From Candidatus Falkowbacteria bacterium (lineage in GTDB: Bacteria; Patescibacteriota; Patescibacteriia; Patescibacteriales; Patescibacteriaceae): a stretch of 64,000 nt of DNA. Made by a program: the position numbers and the translations under genes. The stretch's first letter is position 1, and every line of letters starts with the position of its first letter. The notes under the pieces were generated by a model that saw only the letters and a program-made list of their open reading frames with translations, had not been told where the DNA came from and searched no databases. Where the stretch lies: assembly GCA_026396835.1 (NCBI GenBank), contig JAPLWA010000003.1:1-64000 (forward strand), given 5' to 3'. Positions 26,008-33,519 of this stretch are shown here, in pieces.

Positions 26008-27342
26008 ATGTCCAAATCATCAAACATATTCTCTTGTTCTAATTGTGATGCGCAGTATGCAAAATGGCAGGGTCGCTGTAACGAATGTCAGCAATGGGGA
26101 ACAATTACTCAAGTTGAAACAACTACTAACAACCAACCCTTAGCAACTGCAGCCACAGTTGTTAATTTAGCTGAGCTATCAGGCGAGGATGGTTTTACTA
26201 GATTAGAAACTGGCATTGAAGAAATCGATCGCGTTTTTGGCGGTGGTATTGTTAGCGGATCATTAACTTTATTGGCTGGTGAACCTGGTATTGGTAAATC
26301 AACTTTAGTCGCGCAAATCGCTAATGAACTAAATGATAAGAATAAAGTTTTATACGCCAGCGGTGAAGAATCATTACCACAAGTTAAATTACGTCTAGAA
26401 AGATTAAATTGTTCGCTCGATAAATTTAATTTTATTAGCGATACTGACGTTGATAAAATTGCTGCAGCAGTTGAAAAAAATAATCCCAGCTTAGTCATCA
26501 TTGACTCTATTCAGACAGTACACACCAATATTGTTCCGGGTGAAGCTGGCAGCATTAATCAGATTCGTGCTTCAGCTGTAAAATTTTTAGAAGTTGCTAA
26601 ACGAAGAAATATTGCTTTCATTGTCATTGGTCATATCACTAAAGATGGCAGTGTCGCTGGTCCAAAATCATTAGAACACTTAGTTGATACCGTGCTTTAT
26701 TTAGAGCAAGAAACTGCTCGTGGTTATCAGCTTTTGCGCGCTAGTAAAAATCGTTTTGGCTCAACTAATGAATTAGGTATTTTTGAAATGACTGGCGCAG
26801 GCTTTTCTCCGGTTAAAAATCCGTCGGCTGCTTTTCTAGATCATGACAATAACCAAGCTAGTGGTTCGGTTGTAAGTTGCATCATTGAAGGGACTCGTCC
26901 CTTTTTAGTGGAAATTCAAGCTTTAGTTACTAAAACGGTCTTTGGTTATCCGCAAAGAAAGGCCAGTGGTTTTGATTTAAATCGCTTGCAAGTTTTAATT
27001 GCTGTCATCAATAAACGCACTAAAATTAATCTTTCCAACCAAGATATAATCGTGAACATCGTGGGTGGTTTGAAAGTTGAGGATCCGGGGATCGACGCCG
27101 CGATTGCAGCGGCAATTATCTCTTCTTCGCTAGATAAAGCCATAAAAAATAAACAAGCAATACTCGGCGAAATTGGTTTAGGTGGTGAAATTAGAGGTAT
27201 TTCTAAGGCCAATATGCGTCTTAAAGAATTATCTAAACTTGGCTTTAAATCAGTCCTCTGCCCTAAAGTAGAACAAGCTGCAAAAGAAGTTAGCATCACC
27301 AATATAAAAAGCTTAGCTGACTTATTGACGAATCTTTTTTAA
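26008..27342 (+). CDS. radA: DNA repair protein RadA (Sms)
   Basis: A hexameric helicase that extends recombination intermediates, also in natural transformation. The 444 residues begin with a C4 zinc finger (C10, C13, C24, C27), then a RecA-like core with Walker A GEPGIGKS (91-98) and the RadA signature KNRFG (247-251), and end with the Lon-like domain (GGLKVEDPGIDAAIAAAI, GEIGLGGEIRGI). Length is typical. A terminator follows. With dprA in the same window this fits DNA uptake. Confidence 0.95.
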   Translation: MSKSSNIFSCSNCDAQYAKWQGRCNECQQWGTITQVETTTNNQPLATAATVVNLAELSGEDGFTRLETGIEEIDRVFGGGIVSGSLTLLAGEPGIGKSTLVAQIANELNDKNKVLYASGEESLPQVKLRLERLNCSLDKFNFISDTDVDKIAAAVEKNNPSLVIIDSIQTVHTNIVPGEAGSINQIRASAVKFLEVAKRRNIAFIVIGHITKDGSVAGPKSLEHLVDTVLYLEQETARGYQLLRASKNRFGSTNELGIFEMTGAGFSPVKNPSAAFLDHDNNQASGSVVSCIIEGTRPFLVEIQALVTKTVFGYPQRKASGFDLNRLQVLIAVINKRTKINLSNQDIIVNIVGGLKVEDPGIDAAIAAAIISSSLDKAIKNKQAILGEIGLGGEIRGISKANMRLKELSKLGFKSVLCPKVEQAAKEVSITNIKSLADLLTNLF

Positions 27343-27363
27343 AAAAACTTCTAGATAGAGTAA

Positions 27364-27398
27364 GAGCCTTGGTTAAATTTATAACCAAGGCTCTTTTT
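27364..27398. terminator. Terminator of radA
   Basis: AGAGCCTTGGTTA/TAACCAAGGCTCT with an AATTTA loop and six T. A near copy is at 28053-28086, including the TAGAGTA lead-in. Confidence 0.8.
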
Positions 27399-27405
27399 TC
27401 CAAAT

Positions 27406-27876
27406 CTAATTTTTTTCTTTTTGCTTTATCAATTCTCTTATGAAAGCCGCTAGCTCATAATCCTTGTTATTAATAGCATCTCTCATTTTTTTACTGAGCA
27501 CTGAAATGTGCTGTGATAAACTTGGATTAGGATCGTCAGCTGATTTAAGAATTTCTTCTATTGGAGTGTTTCCAAAGTCAATAACTTCACCATAAATGTT
27601 TTTGTAGACTCCAATATTACAACGTAAACTTTGCTTTTCCCATTTGTGATCAATTTCATTCACACAAGCTACATATCCGCCTTCCCACAGCTTTGTAACT
27701 CTAAGGATCATTAAATCGCAAGGTTTATTTGAATATTTACATTCTTCATTAATAAAGCATTCTCCGTCGCCTCTTACCAACATGTGCGCTGGGTCAATAT
27801 AAGCTGATTCTCTATCTTTTAAATCGTGGAGCTCAGCTTCTTTTTTCTTTAATTTGTCTTCTGGTAATTTTGCCAT
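27406..27876 (-). CDS. Small protein with a C-terminal UVR motif
   Basis: A 156-residue soluble protein. The last 35 residues, VLSKKMRDAINNKDYELAAF and IRELIKQKEKN, match the UVR motif (LxxxMxxAxxxxxxExAAxxRDxI) found at the C terminus of UvrB and in UvrC and McsA. The middle carries four or five cysteines (GECFINEECKYSNKPCD and VACVNE) that could bind metal. The gene has its own TTGACA-N17 promoter and a leader with an inverted repeat. It is notable because UvrB in this window lacks its UVR domain. A direct role in repair is inference. Confidence 0.65.
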   Translation of the reverse strand: MAKLPEDKLKKKEAELHDLKDRESAYIDPAHMLVRGDGECFINEECKYSNKPCDLMILRVTKLWEGGYVACVNEIDHKWEKQSLRCNIGVYKNIYGEVIDFGNTPIEEILKSADDPNPSLSQHISVLSKKMRDAINNKDYELAAFIRELIKQKEKN

Positions 27877-27900
27877 TTTTTTACCCTTCTTTCTTTATTT

Positions 27901-27956
27901 AATATTAAGTTATTTTTCCTAGCCCCTTAAAGAACTAAAAAAGATAACTTAATATA
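27901..27956. repeat. Inverted repeat in the leader of the UVR-motif gene
   Basis: ATATTAAGTTAT and ATAACTTAATAT form 12-bp arms about 31 nt apart, lying between the promoter (28007-27979) and the start codon at 27876. It may be a leader hairpin or an operator. Confidence 0.4.
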
Positions 27957-27978
27957 CTTTTCAAAAAACTAATATTGT

Positions 27979-28007
27979 AGAATATCATTTTTTATTAATT
28001 TTGTCAA
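27979..28007 (-). promoter_or_regulatory. Promoter of the UVR-motif gene
   Basis: TTGACA (28007-28002), 17-bp spacer, TATTCT (27984-27979) on the minus strand. Confidence 0.55.
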
Positions 28008-28052
28008 GAATAGGGCCTTTAGAGGGCGGCGTAATATCGTCTATATAGAGTA

Positions 28053-28086
28053 AGAGCCTTGATCGTGTTTTTGACCAAGGCTCTTT
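28053..28086. terminator. Terminator-like hairpin, near copy of the radA terminator
   Basis: AGAGCCTTGATC/GACCAAGGCTCT with a CTTT tail lies after the minus-strand gene at 28106. The T tract is short on both sides. Confidence 0.45.
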
Positions 28087-28105
28087 GTGTTTGAAATTTC
28101 ATAAA

Positions 28106-28537
28106 TCATGTAATCCAATCGATAGTTGTTTCACTAAATCTCGTACGCTCATGCTTGCCGTAAGCATTAATAATTATTCTTTTAACATTTAAATTGTACG
28201 GTAAGTTTATATCCGTGAATTTGCAAGACAACTTATAAGTACCTAGGCACAATGTACAAAACATCTCATCTATGGCCATGTTTTCATTATAGTACTTAGC
28301 CTTATTTAGTTCTGATATTTTACCAAAACACTCGGAGGCACTACTGGTCGTCTTTTTGTATCGACCATTATTAGATCTCTCCTGAACTTGAACCACCTGA
28401 TTTTTTTCAATTAGCTCAGTAACCATCGACTTAACTTGTTCGACTGTCATATCTTTTCTACCTACTGGCAGAAACTCTCTTAACTTCAATGTTAAGTTGA
28501 GAATAATACAACTATATATTACTTTTAAGTAATTCAT
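28106..28537 (-). CDS. Orphan hypothetical protein
   Basis: A 143-residue protein that I do not recognise. It begins with a hydrophobic stretch (YLKVIYSCIILNLTLKL), then MTVEQVKSMVTELIEKN, a Ser/Thr-rich turn and a cysteine cluster CTLCLGTYKLSC in the second half. A start at the internal ATG (28450) would remove the hydrophobic head, but the AGAAGGG Shine-Dalgarno and a consensus promoter support 28537. Its leader AGAAGGGTAAGAAAATG closely matches that of the neighbouring UVR-motif gene. Confidence 0.5.
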   Translation of the reverse strand: MNYLKVIYSCIILNLTLKLREFLPVGRKDMTVEQVKSMVTELIEKNQVVQVQERSNNGRYKKTTSSASECFGKISELNKAKYYNENMAIDEMFCTLCLGTYKLSCKFTDINLPYNLNVKRIIINAYGKHERTRFSETTIDWIT

Positions 28538-28607
28538 TTTCTTACCCTTCTATAATTAAGTTTTATTTGATTTTTTAATGTAAACAAGTATTTTTACTTA
28601 TTTTTAT

Positions 28608-28636
28608 ATTATATCACATAATGTCATAATTGTCAA
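28608..28636 (-). promoter_or_regulatory. Consensus promoter of the orphan gene at 28106
   Basis: Perfect TTGACA (28636-28631), 17-bp spacer and perfect TATAAT (28613-28608) on the minus strand. Confidence 0.7.
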
Positions 28637-28673
28637 TATATGCTAATATGCCTATATTCTAAGAGATTTCAGT

Positions 28674-28727
28674 TACCCCCCCCCCTAACCCCTCCTTAAG
28701 CTCTGCTTGAGGAGGGGTGGGGGTAGA
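28674..28727. repeat. GC-rich inverted repeat with a ten-C run
   Basis: Ten C (28676-28685) and CCCCTCCTTAAGC pair with GCTTGAGGAGGGG and GGGGG, making a hairpin of more than 16 bp in an otherwise AT-rich spacer. Such sequences look like dispersed palindromes rather than a gene. Confidence 0.55.
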
Positions 28728-28736
28728 GTAAAAAAA

Positions 28737-28773
28737 AGTAGAGACGCATAATTATGCATCTCTACTTTTTTGT
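28737..28773. terminator. Terminator of trmD
   Basis: GTAGAGACGCATAA/TTATGCATCTCTAC with A runs before and T runs after on both strands. Its arms resemble the palindrome in the rpmA leader. Confidence 0.75.
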
Positions 28774-29427
28774 CTTCAAATGCTTCATGCGCCACTCTTT
28801 TATCTTAGCGTGGTTACCAGATAATAATACTGGCGGCACTTTATATTTCTTTTTACCAAATGTAACAACTTCTGGTTTAGTATATTGTGGATATTCTAGA
28901 ATTCCGACTTTACTATGTGACTCCATGTCTAAACTTTCGCTATTACCTAAAACTTCGGGCAATAAACGAGCCACTGAATCTATGATTGTCATAGCACCTA
29001 ATTCTCCGCCAGTTAAAACATAATCACCAATGGAAATTTCTTCATCAACTAATTCCATTATTCTTTCATCAATTCCTTCGTAACGACCGCAAATAAAAAT
29101 TATGGATTCTAAATCTTTGGCATATTTTTTTGCTAACTGCTGATTCCAGGTTTTGCCCTTAGCTGACAACAAAATTACTTTCTGCTTTTTAATTTTAATC
29201 TTTTGCAATTCTTTTAAGGCATCATAAACCGGTTCAGCTTTCATAAGCATACCAGCTCCCCCGCCATAAGGTGTATCATCAACCGTATTGTGCTTATCTT
29301 TAGTCCAAGCTCTTAAATCATAAGCAATAACTTTAATTAAATTTTTCTTTATTGCACGACCAAGCATACCTACTTTAACGTAAGCGTCAATAACTTCTGG
29401 AAAAATTGTTATAACTCGAAATAGCAT
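28762..29427 (-). CDS. trmD: tRNA (guanine-N1)-methyltransferase
   Basis: A SPOUT (trefoil-knot) enzyme that makes m1G37 in tRNAs and prevents frameshifts. Seen are ITIFPEVIDAYVKVGMLGRA at the start, DDTPYGGGAGMLMK, the SAM knot FICGRYEGIDERI and SIGDYVLTGGELGAM, and LEYPQYTKPE. Its 221 residues are near normal length (about 230-250). It lies 52 nt after the KH gene, the usual partner in the rpsP-khpA-rimM-trmD block; rpsP and rimM are not here. Confidence 0.95.
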   Translation of the reverse strand: MLFRVITIFPEVIDAYVKVGMLGRAIKKNLIKVIAYDLRAWTKDKHNTVDDTPYGGGAGMLMKAEPVYDALKELQKIKIKKQKVILLSAKGKTWNQQLAKKYAKDLESIIFICGRYEGIDERIMELVDEEISIGDYVLTGGELGAMTIIDSVARLLPEVLGNSESLDMESHSKVGILEYPQYTKPEVVTFGKKKYKVPPVLLSGNHAKIKEWRMKHLKTKK

Positions 29428-29441
29428 TTCTTTATCTAAAA

Positions 29442-29472
29442 AACAAAACCCCGATTTAACGGGGTTCTGCTT
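29442..29472 (-). terminator. Terminator after the KH gene
   Basis: ACCCCG/CGGGGT stem followed by TTTGTTTTTT on the minus strand, between the KH gene and trmD. It could act as an attenuator for trmD. Confidence 0.65.
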
Positions 29473-29478
29473 TCTAAC

Positions 29479-29811
29479 TTAAATTGTTAGGTTGTCAATT
29501 GAAGAAGTATCAATCTGTTCCTCAGCTGGCTTAGAAAACTCCTTACGACCTCTGGTTGAACCTTCTGGCTCGTGAATCTTTAGATTAACGCGAGCGTTGT
29601 TTTTCGCACCAACGATCTTCAAGAGGGTTCGGATTGCCTGAGCGGTCTGACCGCGGCGTCCGATTACATATCCCATATCTTCCGGATCAATCTTTAAAGT
29701 AAGGAGAACGCCCATTTCATCAACGGTGCGATCGACCTCAACTTTGTCCGGGTGGCCGACAATCGCCTTAACGATTGTTTCCAAAAATGCCTTATCTTGC
29801 ACTTCTGACAT
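29479..29811 (-). CDS. khpA: KH-domain RNA-binding protein (KhpA-like)
   Basis: A 110-residue protein with one type II KH domain: LLTLKIDPEDMGYVIGRRGQ, with the RNA-binding GRRG loop at 51-54. KhpA pairs with KhpB in other bacteria and affects cell-wall growth and RNA metabolism. The C terminus has an extra 30-residue acidic tail. The ATG at 29811 (MSEVQDK) is preferred over a TTG 16 codons upstream because the family begins close to this point. A strong promoter precedes it and trmD follows. Confidence 0.85.
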   Translation of the reverse strand: MSEVQDKAFLETIVKAIVGHPDKVEVDRTVDEMGVLLTLKIDPEDMGYVIGRRGQTAQAIRTLLKIVGAKNNARVNLKIHEPEGSTRGRKEFSKPAEEQIDTSSIDNLTI

Positions 29812-29882
29812 ACATTTCTTGCTTGCTAAATTGGCTCTAGAATAGAAAACAATTTGCAAAGTACTTAATAATAAGTGTTGTT

Positions 29883-29911
29883 ATTATAGTCGATAAAAAG
29901 TCTCTTGTCAA
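29883..29911 (-). promoter_or_regulatory. Promoter of khpA-trmD
   Basis: Perfect TTGACA (29911-29906), 17-bp spacer, perfect TATAAT (29888-29883) on the minus strand. Confidence 0.75.
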
Positions 29912-29945
29912 CCCTGAAAAAATTAAAAAACAACCAATATTTAAG

Positions 29946-30719
29946 CTAAACCGGTATTTCAAAGATTACTTTAAATCCAAAATCCTTACCTCTAGTTTCA
30001 GCCCAAATTTTACCTTTATGCGCCTCAACAATTAAACGATTAACATACAAACCTAAACCAAAACCAGATTCTTCTTTTGTGCGGCGTTCAAATTTATCAA
30101 ACAAATCTTTCAAATCTTTCTCATCTAAGCCAGGGCCAGTATCAATCACCGAAACCTTCAATAATTTATTTTTTAATTCAACCTTCAATGTAATTCCACC
30201 CTTCTTAGTATACTTAATAGCATTGTCTAACAAATTTAGTAAAAGTTGTCTCATCATTAATTCATCAGCCTTAACTAAAAATTTCTTTCTTGGCATGGCG
30301 GCCGTTAAAACTAATCTTTTAGCCGCTGCTTTTGGTTTTATCTCAGTAATTGTTTCATGAACAACTGACGGAAAATCAAAAGCTTGAAGATTAACATGTA
30401 TGGCATTGTCTTCTAGCTGAGAAACTTCCAAAAAATTATCAGTCAAACGTATTAGTCTTTCGTTAGCTTGATAGACGGCGGATAAAGCGGCCTTAATTTT
30501 TGTTTGTTTTAGCTCCCCTAGCTGGCCTTCTAAAATCATAGAAATATAACCTTTCATAATTGTTAAAGGAGTTCGCAGTTGATGAGAGGCAAGAGAAACA
30601 AAATCAGTTTTACTTTTTTTATTAGGACGAGAATATAAATGATAAGCCACTGTAATAATAACAATGACCAATAAACCGCTGGAAAAAATATCTAATAAAT
30701 CGAGTGTTAGTTGCTCCAT
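29946..30719 (-). CDS. Sensor histidine kinase
   Basis: A 257-residue kinase with one N-terminal transmembrane helix (about residues 12-28), a HisKA domain with the phospho-acceptor H46 in SLASHQLRTPL, and a HATPase_c domain with LLNLLDNAIKYTKKGG (N box), VIDTGPGLDEKDL (G1) and FGLGLYVNRLIVEAH (G2). There is almost no outer sensor region, so it probably senses a membrane or cytoplasmic cue. No response regulator is adjacent; the nearest is the one in the pil cluster. A pairing of the two is only a guess. Confidence 0.9.
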   Translation of the reverse strand: MEQLTLDLLDIFSSGLLVIVIITVAYHLYSRPNKKSKTDFVSLASHQLRTPLTIMKGYISMILEGQLGELKQTKIKAALSAVYQANERLIRLTDNFLEVSQLEDNAIHVNLQAFDFPSVVHETITEIKPKAAAKRLVLTAAMPRKKFLVKADELMMRQLLLNLLDNAIKYTKKGGITLKVELKNKLLKVSVIDTGPGLDEKDLKDLFDKFERRTKEESGFGLGLYVNRLIVEAHKGKIWAETRGKDFGFKVIFEIPV

Positions 30720-30739
30720 ATAAACTAATTTTTTTTCTA

Positions 30740-31729
30740 CTAGCGAATCTTTAAATCCTTAAATGGTTTATTTCTCTCATTATTTTCATCTAAAGCATCC
30801 AACGCTAAATAATATTGCTGAGGCGATAAATACATTTCCCCTGATCTTCCTACGCCAAGATTAGATGTTAAACGATTTTCATATGATTTTATTATACCCC
30901 GCGCTATTTCTTTCTTTCTAGAGGGGCTGGCTTCATCGTCTTCGGAAGTAAGTTCTAGCTCCTTATTCCAATTATCAGTAGTACAAATAGCTGCTACTTG
31001 TTGAGGGTTAAGCGTGAGCTTCCCTAAACTTAATTCAGGTGCTTGCTGATAAAGATATCTACAACAATCTTGTTCGATTTCTTTGTCATATAAATTTGGA
31101 CAAATGCCATCAATTAAGCCGACACCACTCCCCTTTAAGGTTGAAATTATATTGCCCAGCGTATTCCTATAAACCTCAGAGGTTAAAGCAGTGCTAGGTA
31201 TAGGGAAAATATCTTTTTCATAAAAATAGTCGTGGTGGCCAAAAACAACAGATTTTACTTTGCTTTCACTGATTATTTCACTTAAATTTTCCATGCCTTT
31301 TATAGTTTCAATTAGCGGTATAATAGGGACATCAATCCCTCTTTCCTCCAGTATGGATAGCAAGCTCTTAACCTCTTCTAGTGAATCTGTCTTCGACAAA
31401 ACTATCCCCTCACAAAGAGAATTAAAATTAATTTTTTCCTTCAAGTCTGATAGTAGCTCGACATCTTCCTCCCAAAAGCTTGACCTTAAATCATTAATTC
31501 TTAAACAGAATGGCTCATTATCACTCAAAATATATTCTTGCATCGTTTTCCTGGCTTGACGTTTTAATTCAGCGGAGCGATTAACGTCAGTAGCATCTTT
31601 TATTGAATCTTCAAAATCAATTATACGAATCGTGTCGCCATTCCCTACAAGTTCTTTAGATTTAGCTAAACTTTTCTCCTGGCTTGCAGGAACAAATAAA
31701 TAGCTTTTTACCCGTTTTGAGTTATCCAT
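30740..31729 (-). CDS. HpcH/HpaI aldolase or citrate-lyase beta-like protein
   Basis: About 329 residues with a CitE/HpcH TIM-barrel pattern: SYLFVPASQEKSLAKS, IIDFEDSIKD (acid ligand), CLRINDL, GIVLSKTDS and IPLIETIKG, and a metal-ligand-like VFGHHDYFYE. Family members cleave or condense acyl-CoA or keto acids with Mg. The C-terminal third with LTLNPQQVAAI resembles the CitE signature. The ATG at 31729 has a good AAGGAGT Shine-Dalgarno. It follows the methyltransferase by a few bases. The substrate is unknown; CitE-like genes in small genomes often lack the rest of citrate lyase. Confidence 0.7.
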   Translation of the reverse strand: MDNSKRVKSYLFVPASQEKSLAKSKELVGNGDTIRIIDFEDSIKDATDVNRSAELKRQARKTMQEYILSDNEPFCLRINDLRSSFWEEDVELLSDLKEKINFNSLCEGIVLSKTDSLEEVKSLLSILEERGIDVPIIPLIETIKGMENLSEIISESKVKSVVFGHHDYFYEKDIFPIPSTALTSEVYRNTLGNIISTLKGSGVGLIDGICPNLYDKEIEQDCCRYLYQQAPELSLGKLTLNPQQVAAICTTDNWNKELELTSEDDEASPSRKKEIARGIIKSYENRLTSNLGVGRSGEMYLSPQQYYLALDALDENNERNKPFKDLKIR

Positions 31730-31733
31730 ATTG

Positions 31734-32525
31734 TTACTCCTTACTACCAATAAATAAAGTAAAGGGTACATCCCAGCTAAAATGTTTTTTCTTCATATGA
31801 AAATGAGGCATATTTTTAGATTTATAATTTTTTTCTACTATTTTCATTATCTTTTGTATTTTGCCATCATTAATTGGATATCTTTTTTGCAAGTCACTCT
31901 GAGGCTGCAAACAACTAAAAGCTTTCCTTTGTTTTATTTTATAAAAATATTTTCTTAGTATCAATTCATACTGAGAACTTCCATTTAATGTCATATCCCG
32001 ATTAAGAACTTTCTGTATACTTTTAAAAATCTTTCTTTCACTAATACTTTCAAAAGTAATTGCTTGGTCAATATAAAATCCACCACTCTTCAAAACTCTC
32101 TTGACCTCACCTAAAACTTTATTTATATCTTTTAGGTTCTTCTCGTAGTGTGTTACGCTCCTAGCACAAACTATGTCAAATGAAGCATTCTTAAATGGTA
32201 ACTTTTTATTGTCACCAAAAACTTTTTTTGTCGTTGAGTCTAAATTACAATCTAGCCCCTCTTTCCATGTATCAATAATTGTTAAATTAGCCTTAACCTT
32301 TAATTTACTAAGACAGCTTTTTATATATTGGCCAACCATTCCATTGCCGCCCCCTATTTCTAGAATATTAACGCTTTTAGGCAAGAGTTTTTTAACTTCT
32401 TCAATAGCATTGCTAAAAGGCTTCAATTTTTTTGCATCGCAAAAATAACCACTATATAGACCGAAAAGAAAGTAATCTGGACTTACTTTAAGGCTTTTAC
32501 ATAATTCTAGTTGCTCTTTAATCAT
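31734..32525 (-). CDS. SAM-dependent methyltransferase
   Basis: A 263-residue class I methyltransferase: NILEIGGGNGMVGQYI (motif I), LTIIDTWKEG (motif II), FDIVCARSVTHYEKN, and EVKRVLKSGGFYIDQAI. The end is rich in Lys and aromatic residues. The ATG at 32525 lies only 6 nt after an extended -10 TGCTATAAT (32537-32532), so the mRNA may be leaderless; an upstream TTG is an alternative start. It is linked with the CitE-like gene. Substrate unknown. Confidence 0.7.
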   Translation of the reverse strand: MIKEQLELCKSLKVSPDYFLFGLYSGYFCDAKKLKPFSNAIEEVKKLLPKSVNILEIGGGNGMVGQYIKSCLSKLKVKANLTIIDTWKEGLDCNLDSTTKKVFGDNKKLPFKNASFDIVCARSVTHYEKNLKDINKVLGEVKRVLKSGGFYIDQAITFESISERKIFKSIQKVLNRDMTLNGSSQYELILRKYFYKIKQRKAFSCLQPQSDLQKRYPINDGKIQKIMKIVEKNYKSKNMPHFHMKKKHFSWDVPFTLFIGSKE

Positions 32526-32558
32526 ATATATATTATAGCAATCTACCAGATAAAACAA

Positions 32559-32597
32559 AACACGCCCCGCTAAAATCGCGAGACGTGCTTTTTAAGA
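32559..32597 (-). terminator. Terminator of tsf
   Basis: AGCACGTCTCGC/GCGGGGCGTGTT (with wobble pairs) followed by a T-rich tail on the minus strand. Confidence 0.65.
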
Positions 32598-32603
32598 TAA
32601 ATC

Positions 32604-33404
32604 TTATAGAGAATAACGAATAAACTTTTCAATCGTTGAACCAGCTAAGACGTCTTTTACCTTTTTAGTATCGTCTTTAACAAATTCTTGATCCATTAAA
32701 CAAACTTCTTCGTAATATTTATTCATTTTACCAACCAAAATCTTTTCAATCATCTCATCCGGTTTACCTTCTTTCTTAAGTTGTTCGCGGTAAATTTCTT
32801 TTTCTTTGTCCATTTCCGCAGGATCAACCTCTGTTGAGTTAATATAGCGTGGGCTAGCTGCTGCGATATGCATAGCAATATCTTTAGCAATCTCAGAGGC
32901 ACCAGTATTGCTCAAAGCAATCAATACGCCAATATTACCGGCCGGGTGAGCATAACCTGCTATTGTACCGTTTGAAGTTAAACGATCAAAACGACCGATG
33001 CCCATTTTTTCTCCAATTACACCTGATAAATGTTTCCAGCTTTCTTCGACAGAAGTACCATCATCTAATTTCAAAGCTAAAACTTCTTCAAGAGTTGCTG
33101 GCTTATTATCTATAATAGCGGCTAAAGTTTTTTCACCAAGATTTTTAAATTGATCGTTTCGTACTACAAAATCTGTTTCAGCATTAAGCTCTAAAAGACA
33201 AGCTTCTTTAGCATCGTCGCTAACAGAAACTAAAACTACACCAGCGTGAGTTTCGCGATCGCCTCTTTTAGCAGCCTTGGCAATTCCTTTTTTACGTAAG
33301 ATTTCAATCGCTTTTTCAATATCACCACCGGCTTCGGTTAAAGCGGCTTTACAGTCAACAATACCAGCGCCAGTTCGGTCGCGAAGTTGTTTTATTTCTT
33401 CCAT
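32604..33404 (-). CDS. tsf: Translation elongation factor Ts
   Basis: The nucleotide exchange factor for EF-Tu. The UBA-like N terminus KQLRDRTGAGIVDCKAAL is followed by GDIEKAIEILRKKGIAKA, the EF-Tu-contacting ELNAETDFVVRN, and dimerisation segments including HIAAASPRYI. It has 266 residues, slightly short but complete. It follows rpsB in the universal rpsB-tsf order with a 115-nt spacer full of hairpins. Confidence 0.95.
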   Translation of the reverse strand: MEEIKQLRDRTGAGIVDCKAALTEAGGDIEKAIEILRKKGIAKAAKRGDRETHAGVVLVSVSDDAKEACLLELNAETDFVVRNDQFKNLGEKTLAAIIDNKPATLEEVLALKLDDGTSVEESWKHLSGVIGEKMGIGRFDRLTSNGTIAGYAHPAGNIGVLIALSNTGASEIAKDIAMHIAAASPRYINSTEVDPAEMDKEKEIYREQLKKEGKPDEMIEKILVGKMNKYYEEVCLMDQEFVKDDTKKVKDVLAGSTIEKFIRYSL

Positions 33405-33422
33405 ATATTTATGTTAATTTTT

Positions 33423-33452
33423 TCCGCCGAAGGCGGACCAGCCTTTGGCTGG
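33423..33452. repeat. 30-bp double-hairpin element between rpsB and tsf
   Basis: Two abutting 15-bp palindromes, TCCGCCGAAGGCGGA and CCAGCCTTTGGCTGG, each with a 6-bp stem and a 3-nt loop (GAA, TTT). The same layout occurs twice inside the tRNA-Glu relic (55519-55548, 55562-55591). Confidence 0.7.
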
Positions 33453-33475
33453 AATTTTGTAATTTTTATTTGGAC

Positions 33476-33516
33476 TTGCCATTCCGAAGTCCCGACAAAA
33501 TATCGGGGCGTAGTAT
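33476..33516. repeat. Further hairpin in the rpsB-tsf spacer
   Basis: TCCCGA/TCGGGG with an outer CCAT/ATGG pairing; its first part GACTTGCC.TTCCG.AG resembles the third insert in the tRNA-Glu relic (55601-55620). It may act as an attenuator between rpsB and tsf. Confidence 0.4.
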
Positions 33517-33519
33517 GGT

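Noticed and set aside
26109-26501. Minus-strand frame of 130 codons inside radA
   Set aside because: Antisense to the well-conserved radA; no family features.
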